DNA of 64,000 nucleotides from Eopsaltria australis (taxonomy: Eukaryota; Chordata; Aves; Passeriformes; Petroicidae), in NCBI GenBank assembly GCA_034509425.1, contig JAVTVJ010000033.1, positions 3,472,001 through 3,536,000 of the forward strand. Direction: 5' to 3'. Below are positions 1 to 10,652 of the stretch, in pieces. The first letter of the stretch is position 1. Every line of letters begins with the position of its first letter. Made by a program: the position numbers and the translations under genes. A model generated the notes under the pieces. That model was not told where the DNA came from. It did not search any database and saw only the letters and a program-made list of their open reading frames with translations.

Positions 1-2014
1 TTGCATGAATTAAAAGGTAATGTATGTAATGCTGGGAATAAAGGAGAGAAGCCAGAACTCCCCCATTCCTACCTGACTACAGAAAATTCTAAGACTGCTT
101 TTTGGTTTTCCTGGGTTTTTTTTCAGGTCAAGGCCCATGAATCCTGCATACTTTTCTGTCCACTACACTGCACCAGATTTAACATGAAGGATGAGGGTAC
201 CTCAGACATACACTTTTTAACCAAAGAAGCCCCTTGAAAACTACTTTCCTTCACTGTTCAAAATGTCAATGATCTTTCAATTCACTAACAAAAAGGATTA
301 CCTCAGCAATTATTAATACTGAATTTTAGCATAATAGTTGCTGGAACTCCAATATAAGGCTGAAATGACATCTAAAGTCTTGGCTAAATAATATCATGTA
401 TGTTATACTGATTTGACAGTGCTGAGTCTCACTTAACATTTTTGGTCTTTCCCTGGACAGGCCTGGTTTGAGCTTGTAAAAAGTCCCTAGTGAGCAGTTG
501 TATAATGCTTGACTGTTGTAAATGAGGCCTTGGGAAAACTACATATGAAAAATAAGCCTCCAAGTAGTCACTTCATAACAAAAAGTAGCCCTTTCTGTCA
601 GCTAAGGCTGGGGAGGTTGTTATGCAATGGTAAGACTTTAGCAGGTAACCAAAAAGGAGGAAGCAGATTGGTAAAAGAAAACGTAATTAATTTAACAGTG
701 TGTGATAAAATCTGACATAAACAAAAGAATCCTCCACTCACTATGAGTATTATATACTTCTAGCAAAAAGACTGCACAGGATGGCGCTAACTAGTTTCAA
801 CCTGGCACTCCCAATCAAGCTTAAGGGAAATCAATCTGTTAACTTTGGGATTCAGATGAACTTTAGCTGGGTGAGAATGGGACCATAGGAAAGGGAGACA
901 TTAGGATGTCTTATGTAGCAACTGTAACCATACTGTTAGTGAAGCTTTCGCACAATAATCAGAAAATGTTGACTGTTGACACTGTTCAAATATTGGCTGC
1001 ATGGACAAGGGAGTGTTGTTTTCATGTGTCTGGTAAGTTCCCTTTTGCCCATAAAAAGACTTCGAATACAACTCCAGAACATGTTTGCACCAGCTCTTTC
1101 ATGTACATATAGATTTATTTTCAATTTCTGGATCTCATTGTGCATTAGTAAAACTTGGCCCCCACATTGTTCATATATATCACTTTCAACAAAAGCAAAC
1201 CACAAATGTAGATATGAAGAAATTTATATTTTGATAATGGAGGCATCTTCTATCATTAGGCACATCTGAAGACAATATTCACTGTGTGAGCTCTTTCGTG
1301 CTGGAGTTTTTGTCTAAGTCCTGCTTTGCACTGAGTTTTAATTTCACTTTAATTTAATTTCATTAGCACTATATAATTGATGGAGGAAGGAAGCTTTCAG
1401 AGCTGAAACAGTGGTTGAAAGATTGGATCATATGGCCTGAATAATGTTCAAATTCAATTTTGGGACTGGTCCTAAGGTATGACCTTAGGAGTTGTTTGGA
1501 AGAGTTCTGTCTTGCTCATCCATATACTGCCCTAGGGCCACTCTGAACAATTTGACTGTATAAACAAGCAGATACTTGGAATGCTCCTTTATACTCTCTG
1601 GTTCACTCTGGTGGGTGTAACCCCTGTGTATTACCATTTGTCAGTCACTAGGGAATAAGACAGAGGGCTCAGAAAGAAATCAGGGAACAGAGATCCAGTA
1701 TTTTTTTCTCACAGGAGAGTGTCATATTTATTACATGAAAAAAATGCTTTCATGTTGGTTCTTCTTCTGATCAAATGGACATAAACGTTTGATTATAAGA
1801 TACTTAAACTTCAGCAAGACATGTGATGTGTACTTGTATAGACTCGGAACCTGTTCCCCACCTATTTTATTTAATTAGCATTCTTAGTAATAGTCTCTGA
1901 CAATGCAAGAAATTCCTCCTATGCTGCTGATTTAAACTGGAGCCAGTAAAATCTCAGTGTGTTAGGATAGAGCAGACCTCTGGGAATTTAATTACAGAAT
2001 GAGGAGGATATAGG
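1..2014. other. AT-rich non-coding DNA, no gene seen
   Basis: No open frame here has recognisable protein character; the longest are under 100 codons and overlap on both strands as expected by chance. I see no LTR, CR1 tail, RNA gene or long tandem repeat. It could be intergenic or intronic; the sequence does not decide. Confidence 0.6.
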
Positions 2015-2195
2015 GGATCTCAGGAGGTCATCTAGTCCATCCCTCTGCCCTACGGCAGGACTATTTACACTAATGTCATGCCTGACAGATATGTGTCAAA
2101 CTGGTTCTTGAAGGCTTTGAGTGACAGAAATTGCACAGGTTGTCTGGGCAATCTATTCCAGCTTTCCAGTGACTTTTATTACTAAAAGCTGTGGA
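2015..2195 (-). mobile_element. Old CR1 LINE 3'-end fragment
   Basis: The plus strand reads as the reverse complement of a CR1 3' untranslated region: 'gtcatctagtccatccctc', a 'tgccctacggcagga' block, then 'ctgggcaatctattccag' and 'cagtgacttttattactaaa'. This block order is the one seen in CR1 tails read backwards. The terminal octamer repeat is not recognisable, so this is an old, diverged copy. It is 5'-truncated, as most CR1s are, and keeps no coding capacity. It could belong to an older CR1/L3-like subfamily. Confidence 0.8.
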
Positions 2196-2331
2196 TTTCT
2201 ATGTGGTTTTTCTATTGTTTTTGTAAGGTCCTGCATAATTCTTCTGAACTGTAGCTTAAACAATTATATACTGGCTTATTTACCATTAATACATCATATG
2301 CAAACATATATAAATATTCAAATACAAAAAT

Positions 2332-2365
2332 ACATTACATAATTTCTCTAGAAATTATGTAATGT
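2332..2365. repeat. 34-bp near-perfect palindrome
   Basis: Two 16-bp arms (acattacataatttct and its exact reverse complement agaaattatgtaatgt) are separated by the 2-nt spacer ct. There is no arm mismatch. It could extrude as a cruciform or fold as an RNA hairpin, but the 2-nt loop is too tight for a usual microRNA precursor. The surrounding DNA is AT-rich. It lies about 140 bp downstream of the CR1 fragment and shows no sign of belonging to it. Confidence 0.9.
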
Positions 2366-2837
2366 CAGGTTCCGTGCTATTTCCTACAGCAAATACTACC
2401 TTGTATCTTTTGGTCTCAGAAGAATTTTTATTAAAACCCTAAAGAAGAATTAATCTGGTCTGTTGTAGATCTAAGCATGCAATGTAAGTACTTAAGTTTT
2501 TTTCACAGAAGACAGAAAACAGCCCTACACTGGTGAAGATTTCTGGGACACAAAAAACCTGCAGAAGAAACAGAAAACATAACAATGAACTATAAAGTAC
2601 AGCCTTCAAACTTGCTAGGTACTTGTATGCACAGACTGGTGATTATTTTAATACCTTTGCATTAACCATTTATTTTATGTGCAGTTTTCTGTACTCATTT
2701 GCATCCCTTCTCAGGCATATTTAACAGTCTCATTATGCAAACTCTATCAGAAAAGATTAGTAAGAAAAGTTTATGAAGATATCAGAAAATAATTTGGAGA
2801 AAAAAGAAGCAGAGAACAGTATTGATTGAACCAAATG

Positions 2838-2853
2838 AAAGAGAGAGAGAGAG
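2838..2853. repeat. Short (GA)n microsatellite
   Basis: About eight GA units in a purine-rich stretch. The DNA from about 2960 to 3260 is also strongly A/purine-rich on the plus strand, with several runs of 9-12 A. Confidence 0.8.
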
Positions 2854-2959
2854 GACATAGGGGAAGTATGAGGTGTTCAAAACAAAATTAATATTATGCT
2901 GAGGATTATATGTATCCTCTTTCTATAAATATATTGTGAGCAAGAAATAAATGAGAAAA

Positions 2960-3260
2960 CTAACAAACACTGTATTGTGTGAATAAGGAAGAAAATACCA
3001 GAAATAATAAAGAGAAAGAAAGAGATACTTTCAATGTATTAAATGTAAAGGAAAAGGGAAAGTTAGAATAACAGCAGAGTAATGAGGAAAAAAAAAAAGA
3101 GAATAATAGAATAGAATAACATTAAAAAAAAAGATAAAACAACAACAAAAAAAGAAGTGTTCTGTAAAAAAAAAAAGAAACTTCCACAGGGGCTGAGAAA
3201 AAATAAAAATGTTTCAAGAAGGAACTGTTTTTCAGGGAGAAAGGAGGTGACTGGGACTGC
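2960..3260. repeat. A-rich low-complexity tract
   Basis: The plus strand is dominated by A with interspersed G and contains several poly-A runs around 3088-3174. The minus-strand frame across it encodes only Phe/Leu-rich sequence, an artefact of the T-rich strand. No functional feature is evident. Confidence 0.7.
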
Positions 3261-4314
3261 AAAGTAAGTTAGAAGCAGCCAATTCATTTGCCTTATATAA
3301 CATGCTTGAGGTACAACTAATCTGTAGGTGAACTAGGGCAAAACTCAATAATTTTCAGGCAAAATTTCCAAACAGTTAAAGGTATTGCATCTCAAAGAGT
3401 AATGCTACTTTTCACACATCTTTCCACACAGATTCAGTAAGGTAAATAACTCTTTTGAACAGCATTTTCTTATCTACTTTTTTTAAGCATGAAATAACTT
3501 GAAGATAGAAGGAGTTGTTCCCTCAGATGTTCCTTTTGGTAGCTTCAGATTTTTATTCCTGTGATGTTCTCTGCTAGTGCTTCACATTAAGCACAGACAA
3601 ACTCCCAATATTTTCTTTTTGAAACTTATAGGAGAGGTGCATGAAAATAAACTAAACTATGATAGAAAGTTCATATCCAGATATCACTTCCGAATGAAAT
3701 GGAGTAATTCTCTCTGTTATTTTCATGATGCTTTATTTTACTATTAAGTCATTAATGTTAGGATTCAGTATTACATTTTGAAAATGTAGATACAGAATGA
3801 CATTTCTAGATATTTCTATGTATTAGCATAGTAGAAAAAGTTGATACTTTATCAGTGTATGTAGGTAAGTCATTTAGATTATGTCATTGTAAAATAGCCA
3901 TGTATTTATGGTGGGAAAAATAGCAGAGAAATACTCTCTTACACTGTTTTTAGATTTGCGCCTTGATTGTTCAATAATGGGAAATTCTTATTTCTATTTT
4001 TATAACACAAATATCCAATTTCTCCATGGCTTTTTCAAACCCATCAGAAGTAGTTGCAATGTATTACTTAAAACAAACTGCACAAGTCTGAAAGAGAGCT
4101 TCCATGAGAAGTATTGCAATGGCTAAGATGGCAGTGCAAGACTGAGAGAGAGAAATAAAATGCCTTATTTAATTTTATTTTTCTCTTTTTAATCCCAGGG
4201 TTTCCCTGAATTATGTTCTAGAATGATCAGGTGTTTGAGAACTAGCAAGGGTTTTGTAACTTCTAATTTTAACAAACTGGTTTAGAAAGAACTGTCTACT
4301 TTAAACTTGTTAAA

Positions 4315-4331
4315 AACAAACAAACAAACAA
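4315..4331. repeat. (AAAC)n microsatellite
   Basis: A short run of CAAA units in otherwise unique AT-rich DNA. The rest of 3260-6255 shows no gene or recognisable mobile element. Confidence 0.75.
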
Positions 4332-6528
4332 AAATACCAAGAAAACCCACAAAGAACTAAACATAATCATCCTTCCCTAAATGATTTATTTCAGTGGATA
4401 GAACAATTAGATTTGGTTTGCTATAATACAATACTTCCTTTGTCTATAATCCCAGACACTGCACATTTCAATTTTCGAAGTTTTTTTGAAAACAAAACAC
4501 TTATTATATCAGAATATTTTTGTACAAATGTAAGCAAGCCATTGGATGAGTATTAAATAGGGAAAATCACGTTACTGGTCATGTTATTTGACCTACTTGA
4601 TTGATTATTTGCTTATTTACATCATATGTTTATTTTCATGCATAGTATAACATCTTGGATCCATAAAAATAATGACAAATATTGTCTTGTGTTTTCTTGG
4701 GCTTTATGCCTATTAGATTAGCTTTGGAAGCAAAAATCCTGGAGTGGAAAATTAGCTCCTGCAGTGATAGAAATTAGTTGCCCATGAAGCTCATTCACAG
4801 GAAAATCACCTGCACAGACATCTGCACAGTTTTGACTCCTAGAGTTTGCAATCTTAGAAATCTTTTTGTGCTGTTTGTTACTTTTATTAGGTGCAGAATA
4901 TTTGCACATGCACATATACTTGCATATATTTATCAAGTCAGTATTATACTTCCTTTCATTACTTCTTTTTCTTATTCACAAATTGTGGCACTAAGAAATA
5001 TTTAATTTCTAAATTCAAACTTATTTGGTGGCTTTCAGGGTAATTTTCCCACCTCTTGTGCACCCAAATCTCCATTCATTCAAGTGATTTCAAATCCTGG
5101 GGACATTTTGTGCAGAGTAATTTGTGGAATCTTTTTATTTGTAGGAAAAGAAAAACATGAGAAGCAGGGGGAAAGAGCTTAGTAATAACAAATAAAGCTT
5201 TGATAGATGTCAGGATGTACCCAGAACAATTTTCAACTCTGTTCTTACATAGCAAAGGTGAACTAGTACAGCAACACCTATATTGAACAAAGATAAAGTA
5301 GGCATAAATTTTAATGTAAATGATTTATTGAAATTGATTTTTTAAAAGATCTTCAAAGGTCAATCAATTAACTATGTATAATAGAATTATTTTTCTCCAG
5401 AAAAAAAAAGTGCAAAACTTTTATCTTCAAACAATGATTGCATTTTAAAAAAGGTTATTCTTTATCTGGATTTAAAGAATGAACAGATTTCAGTAAAATC
5501 AAATATGACAGTCTGTTTTTATTTTATTCCACTAGAAGAAATAAATATCGCGGTATCTTGGTTGCACATAGACCTTGTTAAGAAGCTTTTTAATGCCATT
5601 TTAGCCTAAGAGGGAAGAAAGTGGGTATGCAAATAAACTGTTTGAAAAAATCAGCATTGACAGTGCATAATTCAGCTGTATGTCATTTTGTATACCTATA
5701 TTTATAAAATTAAAAATATATTTATAATTCAGTCAATCATTTCTTATTAATATAATTTATAAAATACAATCTCCACCTTCAGTCTTAGTAAAGTAAATGA
5801 TAAAATTAGATTATAATTATTAAAATCCTGCAGTTGTTGTCTGTCTTTCAGACTACATGGTATTTTACCACAGCAGTGCCTTGATGCTATTGATCAAGTG
5901 AGAAATTAAGATAGATTGCGCTAAGCAGATGGGGTGATTTCTAAGATGGTAAACTAGATTGTACAGATTATTGCAGAGACAGACTTGCCTTGAGAATTCT
6001 TTCTTATAGTCACTTCTCTCTTAGCTGTAGAAAGGTGTCATATGATAACACTGAACATAGAATCATCTGATATTAAAGCCTCTAAGTTACCATGGCTGGT
6101 ATTTTTCACACTATTGAAATACTCCTTTTGCAAGTCCAAAAAATTACACTGGCTAGATGCATTGTCATCATCAAGGAAGGCAATAAAAAAGGAAAAAACA
6201 GCAACCCAAAAAATCCCAACTAACTTCTTGTACAGATAAGGCATACAGAGCAATTTGTGCTGGTTGTGGCTGGGGCAGGGTTAACCTTCATCATAATAGC
6301 TGGTATGGGGCTATGTTTTGGATTTGTGCTCTAAACAGTGTTGGTAGCACCGGGGTGTTTCAGCTGTTGCTGAGCTGGGCTTGCACTGCCTCAAGGCCTT
6401 TTCTGCCTCTCACCCCACCCCAGCAAGGAGCCTGGGGGTGCACAAGGAGCTGGGAGGGGACACAGCTGGGACAGCTGATCCTAACTGACCATAGGGATAT
6501 TCCAGACCATAGGACATCATGCTCAGCA

Positions 6529-6535
6529 TATAAAA
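6529..6535 (+). promoter_or_regulatory. LTR TATA box
   Basis: TATAAAA within the LTR, about 175 bp upstream of its polyadenylation signal, in the place expected for the retroviral U3 core promoter. Whether it is still active cannot be judged from sequence. Confidence 0.65.
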
Positions 6536-6706
6536 CTGTGGGGAGAAGAAGGAAAGCGGAGACGTTTGGAGTGTTCCCAAGGCACCATTACCTATGATGG
6601 GGCTCTGCTCTCCTGGAGAACAGGACTGAACACCTGCTGGCTCATGGGAAGTAGCGAATGAATTCCTTGCTTTTCTTTGCTTGTTCTCATGGCTTTTGCT
6701 TTCTGT

Positions 6707-6712
6707 ATTAAA
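6707..6712 (+). terminator. LTR polyadenylation signal
   Basis: ATTAAA followed by a T/G-rich stretch ('cagtcgttgtctcc'), which marks the R/U5 side of the LTR. This is the ordinary 3'-end signal of the retroviral transcript. Confidence 0.65.
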
Positions 6713-6838
6713 CAGTCGTTGTCTCCAACCACGACTTTTCTAGCCTTTACTCTTGCAATTCTCTCCCTCATTGCCCTGGAATAGAGTTACTGAGTGGGAA
6801 TGTGGGTCTGAGGTGCCAGCTGGGGTTAAACCATGAGA

Positions 6839-9800
6839 GTTATTTATTATATCAATATTGAAGGCAAATAGAATATGAGGATATTGTCTTTATCTCATGC
6901 AAGATTCTTTTATATCTAGTTTTACATTTAATTTTTAGGTACTCACATAGCAACACCTGCACCACATTTTCACTGCAAGCCCTAGCCTGTGAATTTGTTG
7001 TCAATATTCAAAATCTTTGTTACTCCTTGAGACCAGAAGTGAAAAATGAAAAAAACTTGCAGCTCAAGCCTTATGACACTCCCAGAAGGCAGACATATGC
7101 TTATTGCCTAACACTACTCTTGTATCCCAACTACTTTGCACTGAGATAAAACAAAACACAGAGAAGCCAAAAGGACCCCTGTCAACAGACAAACTCCCAT
7201 TTATTGTTTCCTGATTACTGGAAAATCAAGATGTAGTCTTGAATAAATGTGTGAGATGGATGAAACAGAAGGAAATGTCATAGCAGCAATAATAACTAAA
7301 AGATATATTACAAATCTTAACAGACTTTCATCAACAGTTGCTATTTTTCTTCCTAAAAAAAAAAAAAAAAAACTATCTTAATTTACAGATCAGGTGAGCC
7401 AGTTAAGAAAAACTGAAGAGAGAAAATATTTAGCAATAAAACATTTAGAAAAGTCTGCCTTTTGCAGAACTTTTATGATCTCTGAATTGAACAATATAGT
7501 TAATAGACATGTGATGAAAGAACTTATTATTATATACTGATATAATTATAACCAGTAGTTTATTAACACTGTTATCTTTTGTGTACTATATCTATTTCAG
7601 CTATCAGTAATTATAAAGTAATAGATTTTTTTTAGAAGAAGAAATTACATATTGTTTCTCATTTCTTGCCTATGAAATTCTAATTTTAAATTATTTACTT
7701 CAGGTTCTTTTTGAGATACATCTAAATTGTTAAAACAGAGTTAACAAAAAGCTAAGCAATAATTAATCAGAAGGCCTTGGTATTCAAAGTTATTACAGTG
7801 GTTATAATAATGGTCCTTGGAGTTCCAAAACTCTAATAAATATTTATATATACACATGTATAACTTTCTTTGAATTTTCCTTCTGATGTAGTAACTCCTG
7901 ATAAAAAGTCAAGTTCTGGTTTAAGGTGCCTGAAGTAATCCTCTAAAGTTTATTTTACAGTTTAAACAATCTACCTCAATCTCATTTGATAATCTTTCTT
8001 TACTTCTGGCAAACTGTGTGGATTGTCTTTAGCTAAAGTACAGTATTTACTGTGAGTCAGAACGAAACCACCAAATTCATTATCTGTGTGACCTGAGGCT
8101 ATATTTGAATGTGCATCTCCAGAGGACAAAACTCACTGATACAATGGACTTTAGACATTGATGTTATCTCACTTGTGTACTTCTGTCATTTAGCTGAAGG
8201 ACTTTTATAAGAGAGAAAAATTTCTTTCCCTCAGAACATGTGGCTACTTAGTAGATTTTAATGCATAATATGAGTAGTCGTATTGGAAAAGAACAATGTT
8301 TATCTCCTTCTGGTTTTCAGTCAACTTATTTTGAAGTATTATATGCATTATGCAGAATTATTAGAATTCTTATACTTTTTAAGAGTCCTCTCTTATCCTT
8401 TTATTTCTGTGAGGTTTTATGAAATAATAAAAGCTGAGAAAAAGAGTATTCTTTGATTCAGTCATCAGTATTCAATTAAGGGTTTTAACTCCATCACTTT
8501 CTCAAATGCTTCCAGTACTAGATGACAAGGAAGCAGAAAAAAAATAAAGGAGAACCATTATCACAAAACAATATTGTAATACACCTCTTAATAAATATGA
8601 CATTAAATTTTTCATCACTTAAAAGTATTTTGCATATATCTTACATTGAGGTAAACATATTTGCAATTAAACTTAAGTTTGTTTTATCATATTACAATTT
8701 ATTATCATTATGTGGTTCCTAAAGATTGAATATGGTGTTCAACTCAAACAGATATCTCAAGTAGGTTCCCTGTCTCTGCCCCCATCCCACTCCATTTTCC
8801 TCTCCCTTCTCTTTGCTGCCCTTCTTCTCCCTTCCCTTTTATATTGTTTGTACTGTGAACTGTGGGTGAATACATGCACCTCTACATGTGCAATTCAGAA
8901 TAGTCAAATCTATCTCTGTATCATTAATTCTGGAGAGCAAAAGAGGTTTTACTCTAAGATTGAGAAATGCCAGAATTAGCTGATTTTCTCTATCATAAAT
9001 ACTTCCTTGGAATAAGAACAACAAAAAAACCATTAAATTTTTTTATTAAAAATTATGGCAGGATAAGTTTTAATATCTGGAGGAAACATTGTCTACCCTG
9101 TAATGAAGGTAAATAGATTAGATACCCAGAACTTAAAACATAATTTTCTTATAATATCATAAATCATACAGTTATGAAAAAAATATAAACCTCCAGTTTA
9201 ATTTTTATTTTTCAATGGCTAAAACTCCAGTGGTCCCTATTCAGGTTAGGAAAATTTTAAGAAAAAGGCAGTTTAATGTAATCAGGAATGATAGTTCACT
9301 GAAGTTTTAAATGGCTCAAAAACTCTCATGGACTTCCAGATTTTCTTTTTCCTTACTTGCAAATCTTCATAAGTTCAAATTTAATAAATGCTGGGCCATT
9401 TGACATTTCTACAAGTTTTGTAAACTAATGCCTTGTTGAAACATATTAGTTCATCTGGGGAGGGGAAGAGGGGTTGGAGAAATAAAACAAGCTTAGTTTA
9501 TAGAACTTCACTTGTCTTTTATGTAGTATGAATCCATTCCAGTTATCTAACTTTCATGTTATTAGACATGTTATTAGAGGGTAGAAAACCAGAAAATTGC
9601 ATGTAGATTAATACTGTGAACAGTGCTGTCCTTTCAGTCTTCTACATAATCAGTTGAGAAATATTTTGAGAAAACTACATACCTGGTAAAATTTGGATGC
9701 CAAAAATAAGCAGTCACACATAAGTATTCACATAATATACCTGTGAATACTAGTGGCAGGGGGTGGTGGTGGTATCTGATGTTTGATAGATTTTCTTTCA

Positions 9801-9971
9801 AGGATTTTTCTTATACTACTTCTTTGTTTTGTGTTCTTTAAATTTGGTCATGTAATTTCAAAATCTCCCTTTCTAGTAAAAGTCTAAGTGAAATTAGACT
9901 TAGTAATTTCTGAAGTAATCTGAAGTACCTTCTTAGCAATATTTTCCCCTCCTGCTGAAAATTCTTCATTA
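6839..9971. other. AT-rich non-coding DNA, no gene seen
   Basis: Holds an 18-base A run at 7355-7372, a pyrimidine-rich (C/T) tract at about 8765-8845, and otherwise unique AT-rich sequence. Open frames are short and show no family resemblance. No CR1 or LTR boundary is visible. Confidence 0.55.
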
Positions 9972-9977
9972 CTATGC
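9972..9977. repeat. Left target-site duplication CTATGC
   Basis: An exact copy of the 6-mer at 10647-10652. It sits immediately before the TG that opens the LTR at 9978. Six bases is the duplication length typical of class II (beta-retrovirus-like) endogenous retroviruses. Confidence 0.75.
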
Positions 9978-10583
9978 TGTAGCTGCTGTGGATGTGTCCT
10001 TAGAGACCCCAGGGGGAGAAGACTTAGAAAAGGAGAAAGATAACTGGTGGAGAAAGTTCCAAGGAGATAGGAAACCCCTGGAAAGTGAAGTGACCATGGT
10101 TTAACCCAGGACAAACCAGAGTATCCACTGCTAGTGTCCGTCATCTCCTCCCTCCCCCTAAGAGCCTTTGTTCTATTCCCTGTTATCTCCTGGGCCCCTT
10201 TCCTTCCCTATCCCATAGGACCAAATACCCTTAGGCCTTCCCTATGCTCCCCCAGACCCCCTGGTGATTGGTGATACGTGGTAACTCTTAAGGCTGTGTC
10301 TAAGGGCCCCTCAGCCTCTTGGACCCTGCCTCTCCTCTGTGTGAAGACTTTGCAATAAATCCACTCAGAATTAAAGGCATTCCAAGGGCCCTCTCGTTAT
10401 TCATCTTCAGCTGATAGCTAAACTGGACCGTTCCTGCACCACACCGCAGGCCGCAGCTTCTCTGGCTAAGTGTTTACGGGACGCTGCCAGAGTGCCTTGG
10501 GATAGGGGCACTCCTGGAAATATAGCCAGCTGGAATCTGTCGTGGCAACGCCAGGCTGGACAGAAAAAACAGCGAGCTATAAG
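9978..10583 (+). mobile_element. LTR of a class II (ERVK-like) endogenous retrovirus
   Basis: The LTR opens with TGTAGCTGCTGTGG directly after a 6-bp duplication. It is GC-rich compared with its flanks, has a C-rich U3, a CCAAT-type element in reverse ('gattgg' near 10266) and an AATAAA signal at 10354-10359, followed by about 220 bp of U5-like sequence. At 10584 it passes without a gap into sequence complementary to the 3' end of tRNA-Lys(CUU), the primer used by many beta-type retroviruses. No gag leader or other internal sequence exists; the sequence runs on into the rest of the tRNA. The usual CA at the U5 end is not present at 10582-10583 (AG). It is therefore not an ordinary solo LTR, which would end at U5. 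The frames across it encode nothing viral. Confidence 0.8.
10354..10359 (+). terminator. LTR polyadenylation signal AATAAA
   Basis: Canonical AATAAA in 'tttgcaataaatccactc'. It defines the R region and the plus orientation of this LTR. Confidence 0.75.
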
Positions 10584-10646
10584 CGGCACCCAAAGTGAGG
10601 CACGAACCCACAACCCTGGGATTAAGAGTCCCATGCTCTACCGACT
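10584..10646 (-). pseudogene. Partial tRNA-Lys(CUU) copy fused to the LTR as an extended primer-binding site
   Basis: Read on the minus strand this is cytosolic tRNA-Lys from A14 to the CCA end, with anticodon CTT (plus-strand aag at 10624-10626). Against the vertebrate tRNA as I know it, 57 of 63 positions agree without a gap. Differences fall opposite tRNA bases 76, 72, 66, 62, 58 and 48; those at 72 and 48 look like CpG decay. Bases 14-47 are perfectly kept, covering part of the D loop, the anticodon arm and the variable loop. A normal retroviral primer-binding site copies only the last 18 bases of the tRNA; this one is 63 long and the match ends exactly at the right-hand CTATGC repeat. 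The 5' acceptor strand and part of the D arm are absent and the B box is damaged, so it cannot be a functional tRNA gene. Confidence 0.85.
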
Positions 10647-10652
10647 CTATGC
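10647..10652. repeat. Right target-site duplication CTATGC
   Basis: Exact repeat of 9972-9977, placed immediately after the last base matching tRNA-Lys. Together the two copies show that LTR and tRNA copy entered the genome as one unit. The predicted empty site is cattactatgccttataca. Confidence 0.75.

Larger units (their letters stand above)
6256..6838 (+). mobile_element. Solo LTR of an avian endogenous retrovirus
   Basis: The block starts TGTGCTGGTTGTGGCTGGGG and ends with 'gctggggttaaaccatgaga', matching the ends of a widespread bird LTR family whose 3' end normally reads ...ACCACGACA. Its GC content is well above the flanks. In order it holds a U3 with 'gctggtatggggctatgttt' and 'gggatattccagaccata', a TATA box at 6529-6535, and an ATTAAA polyadenylation signal at 6707-6712. 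No primer-binding site or internal viral sequence follows, so it is a solo LTR, normally left by recombination between the two LTRs of a provirus. The terminal CA has become GA. I found no exact target-site duplication, which fits an old insertion. The 94-codon frame inside is not viral protein. Confidence 0.85.

Noticed and set aside
6313..6597. 94-codon plus-strand frame
   Set aside because: It lies wholly inside LTR U3/R sequence and crosses the LTR TATA box; LTRs of this type do not encode protein.
10584..10646. A functional tRNA-Lys gene on the minus strand
   Set aside because: Bases 1-13 are missing, base 58 in the B box is changed, and the sequence abuts an LTR and a target duplication. 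It is a copy of a primer tRNA, not a gene.
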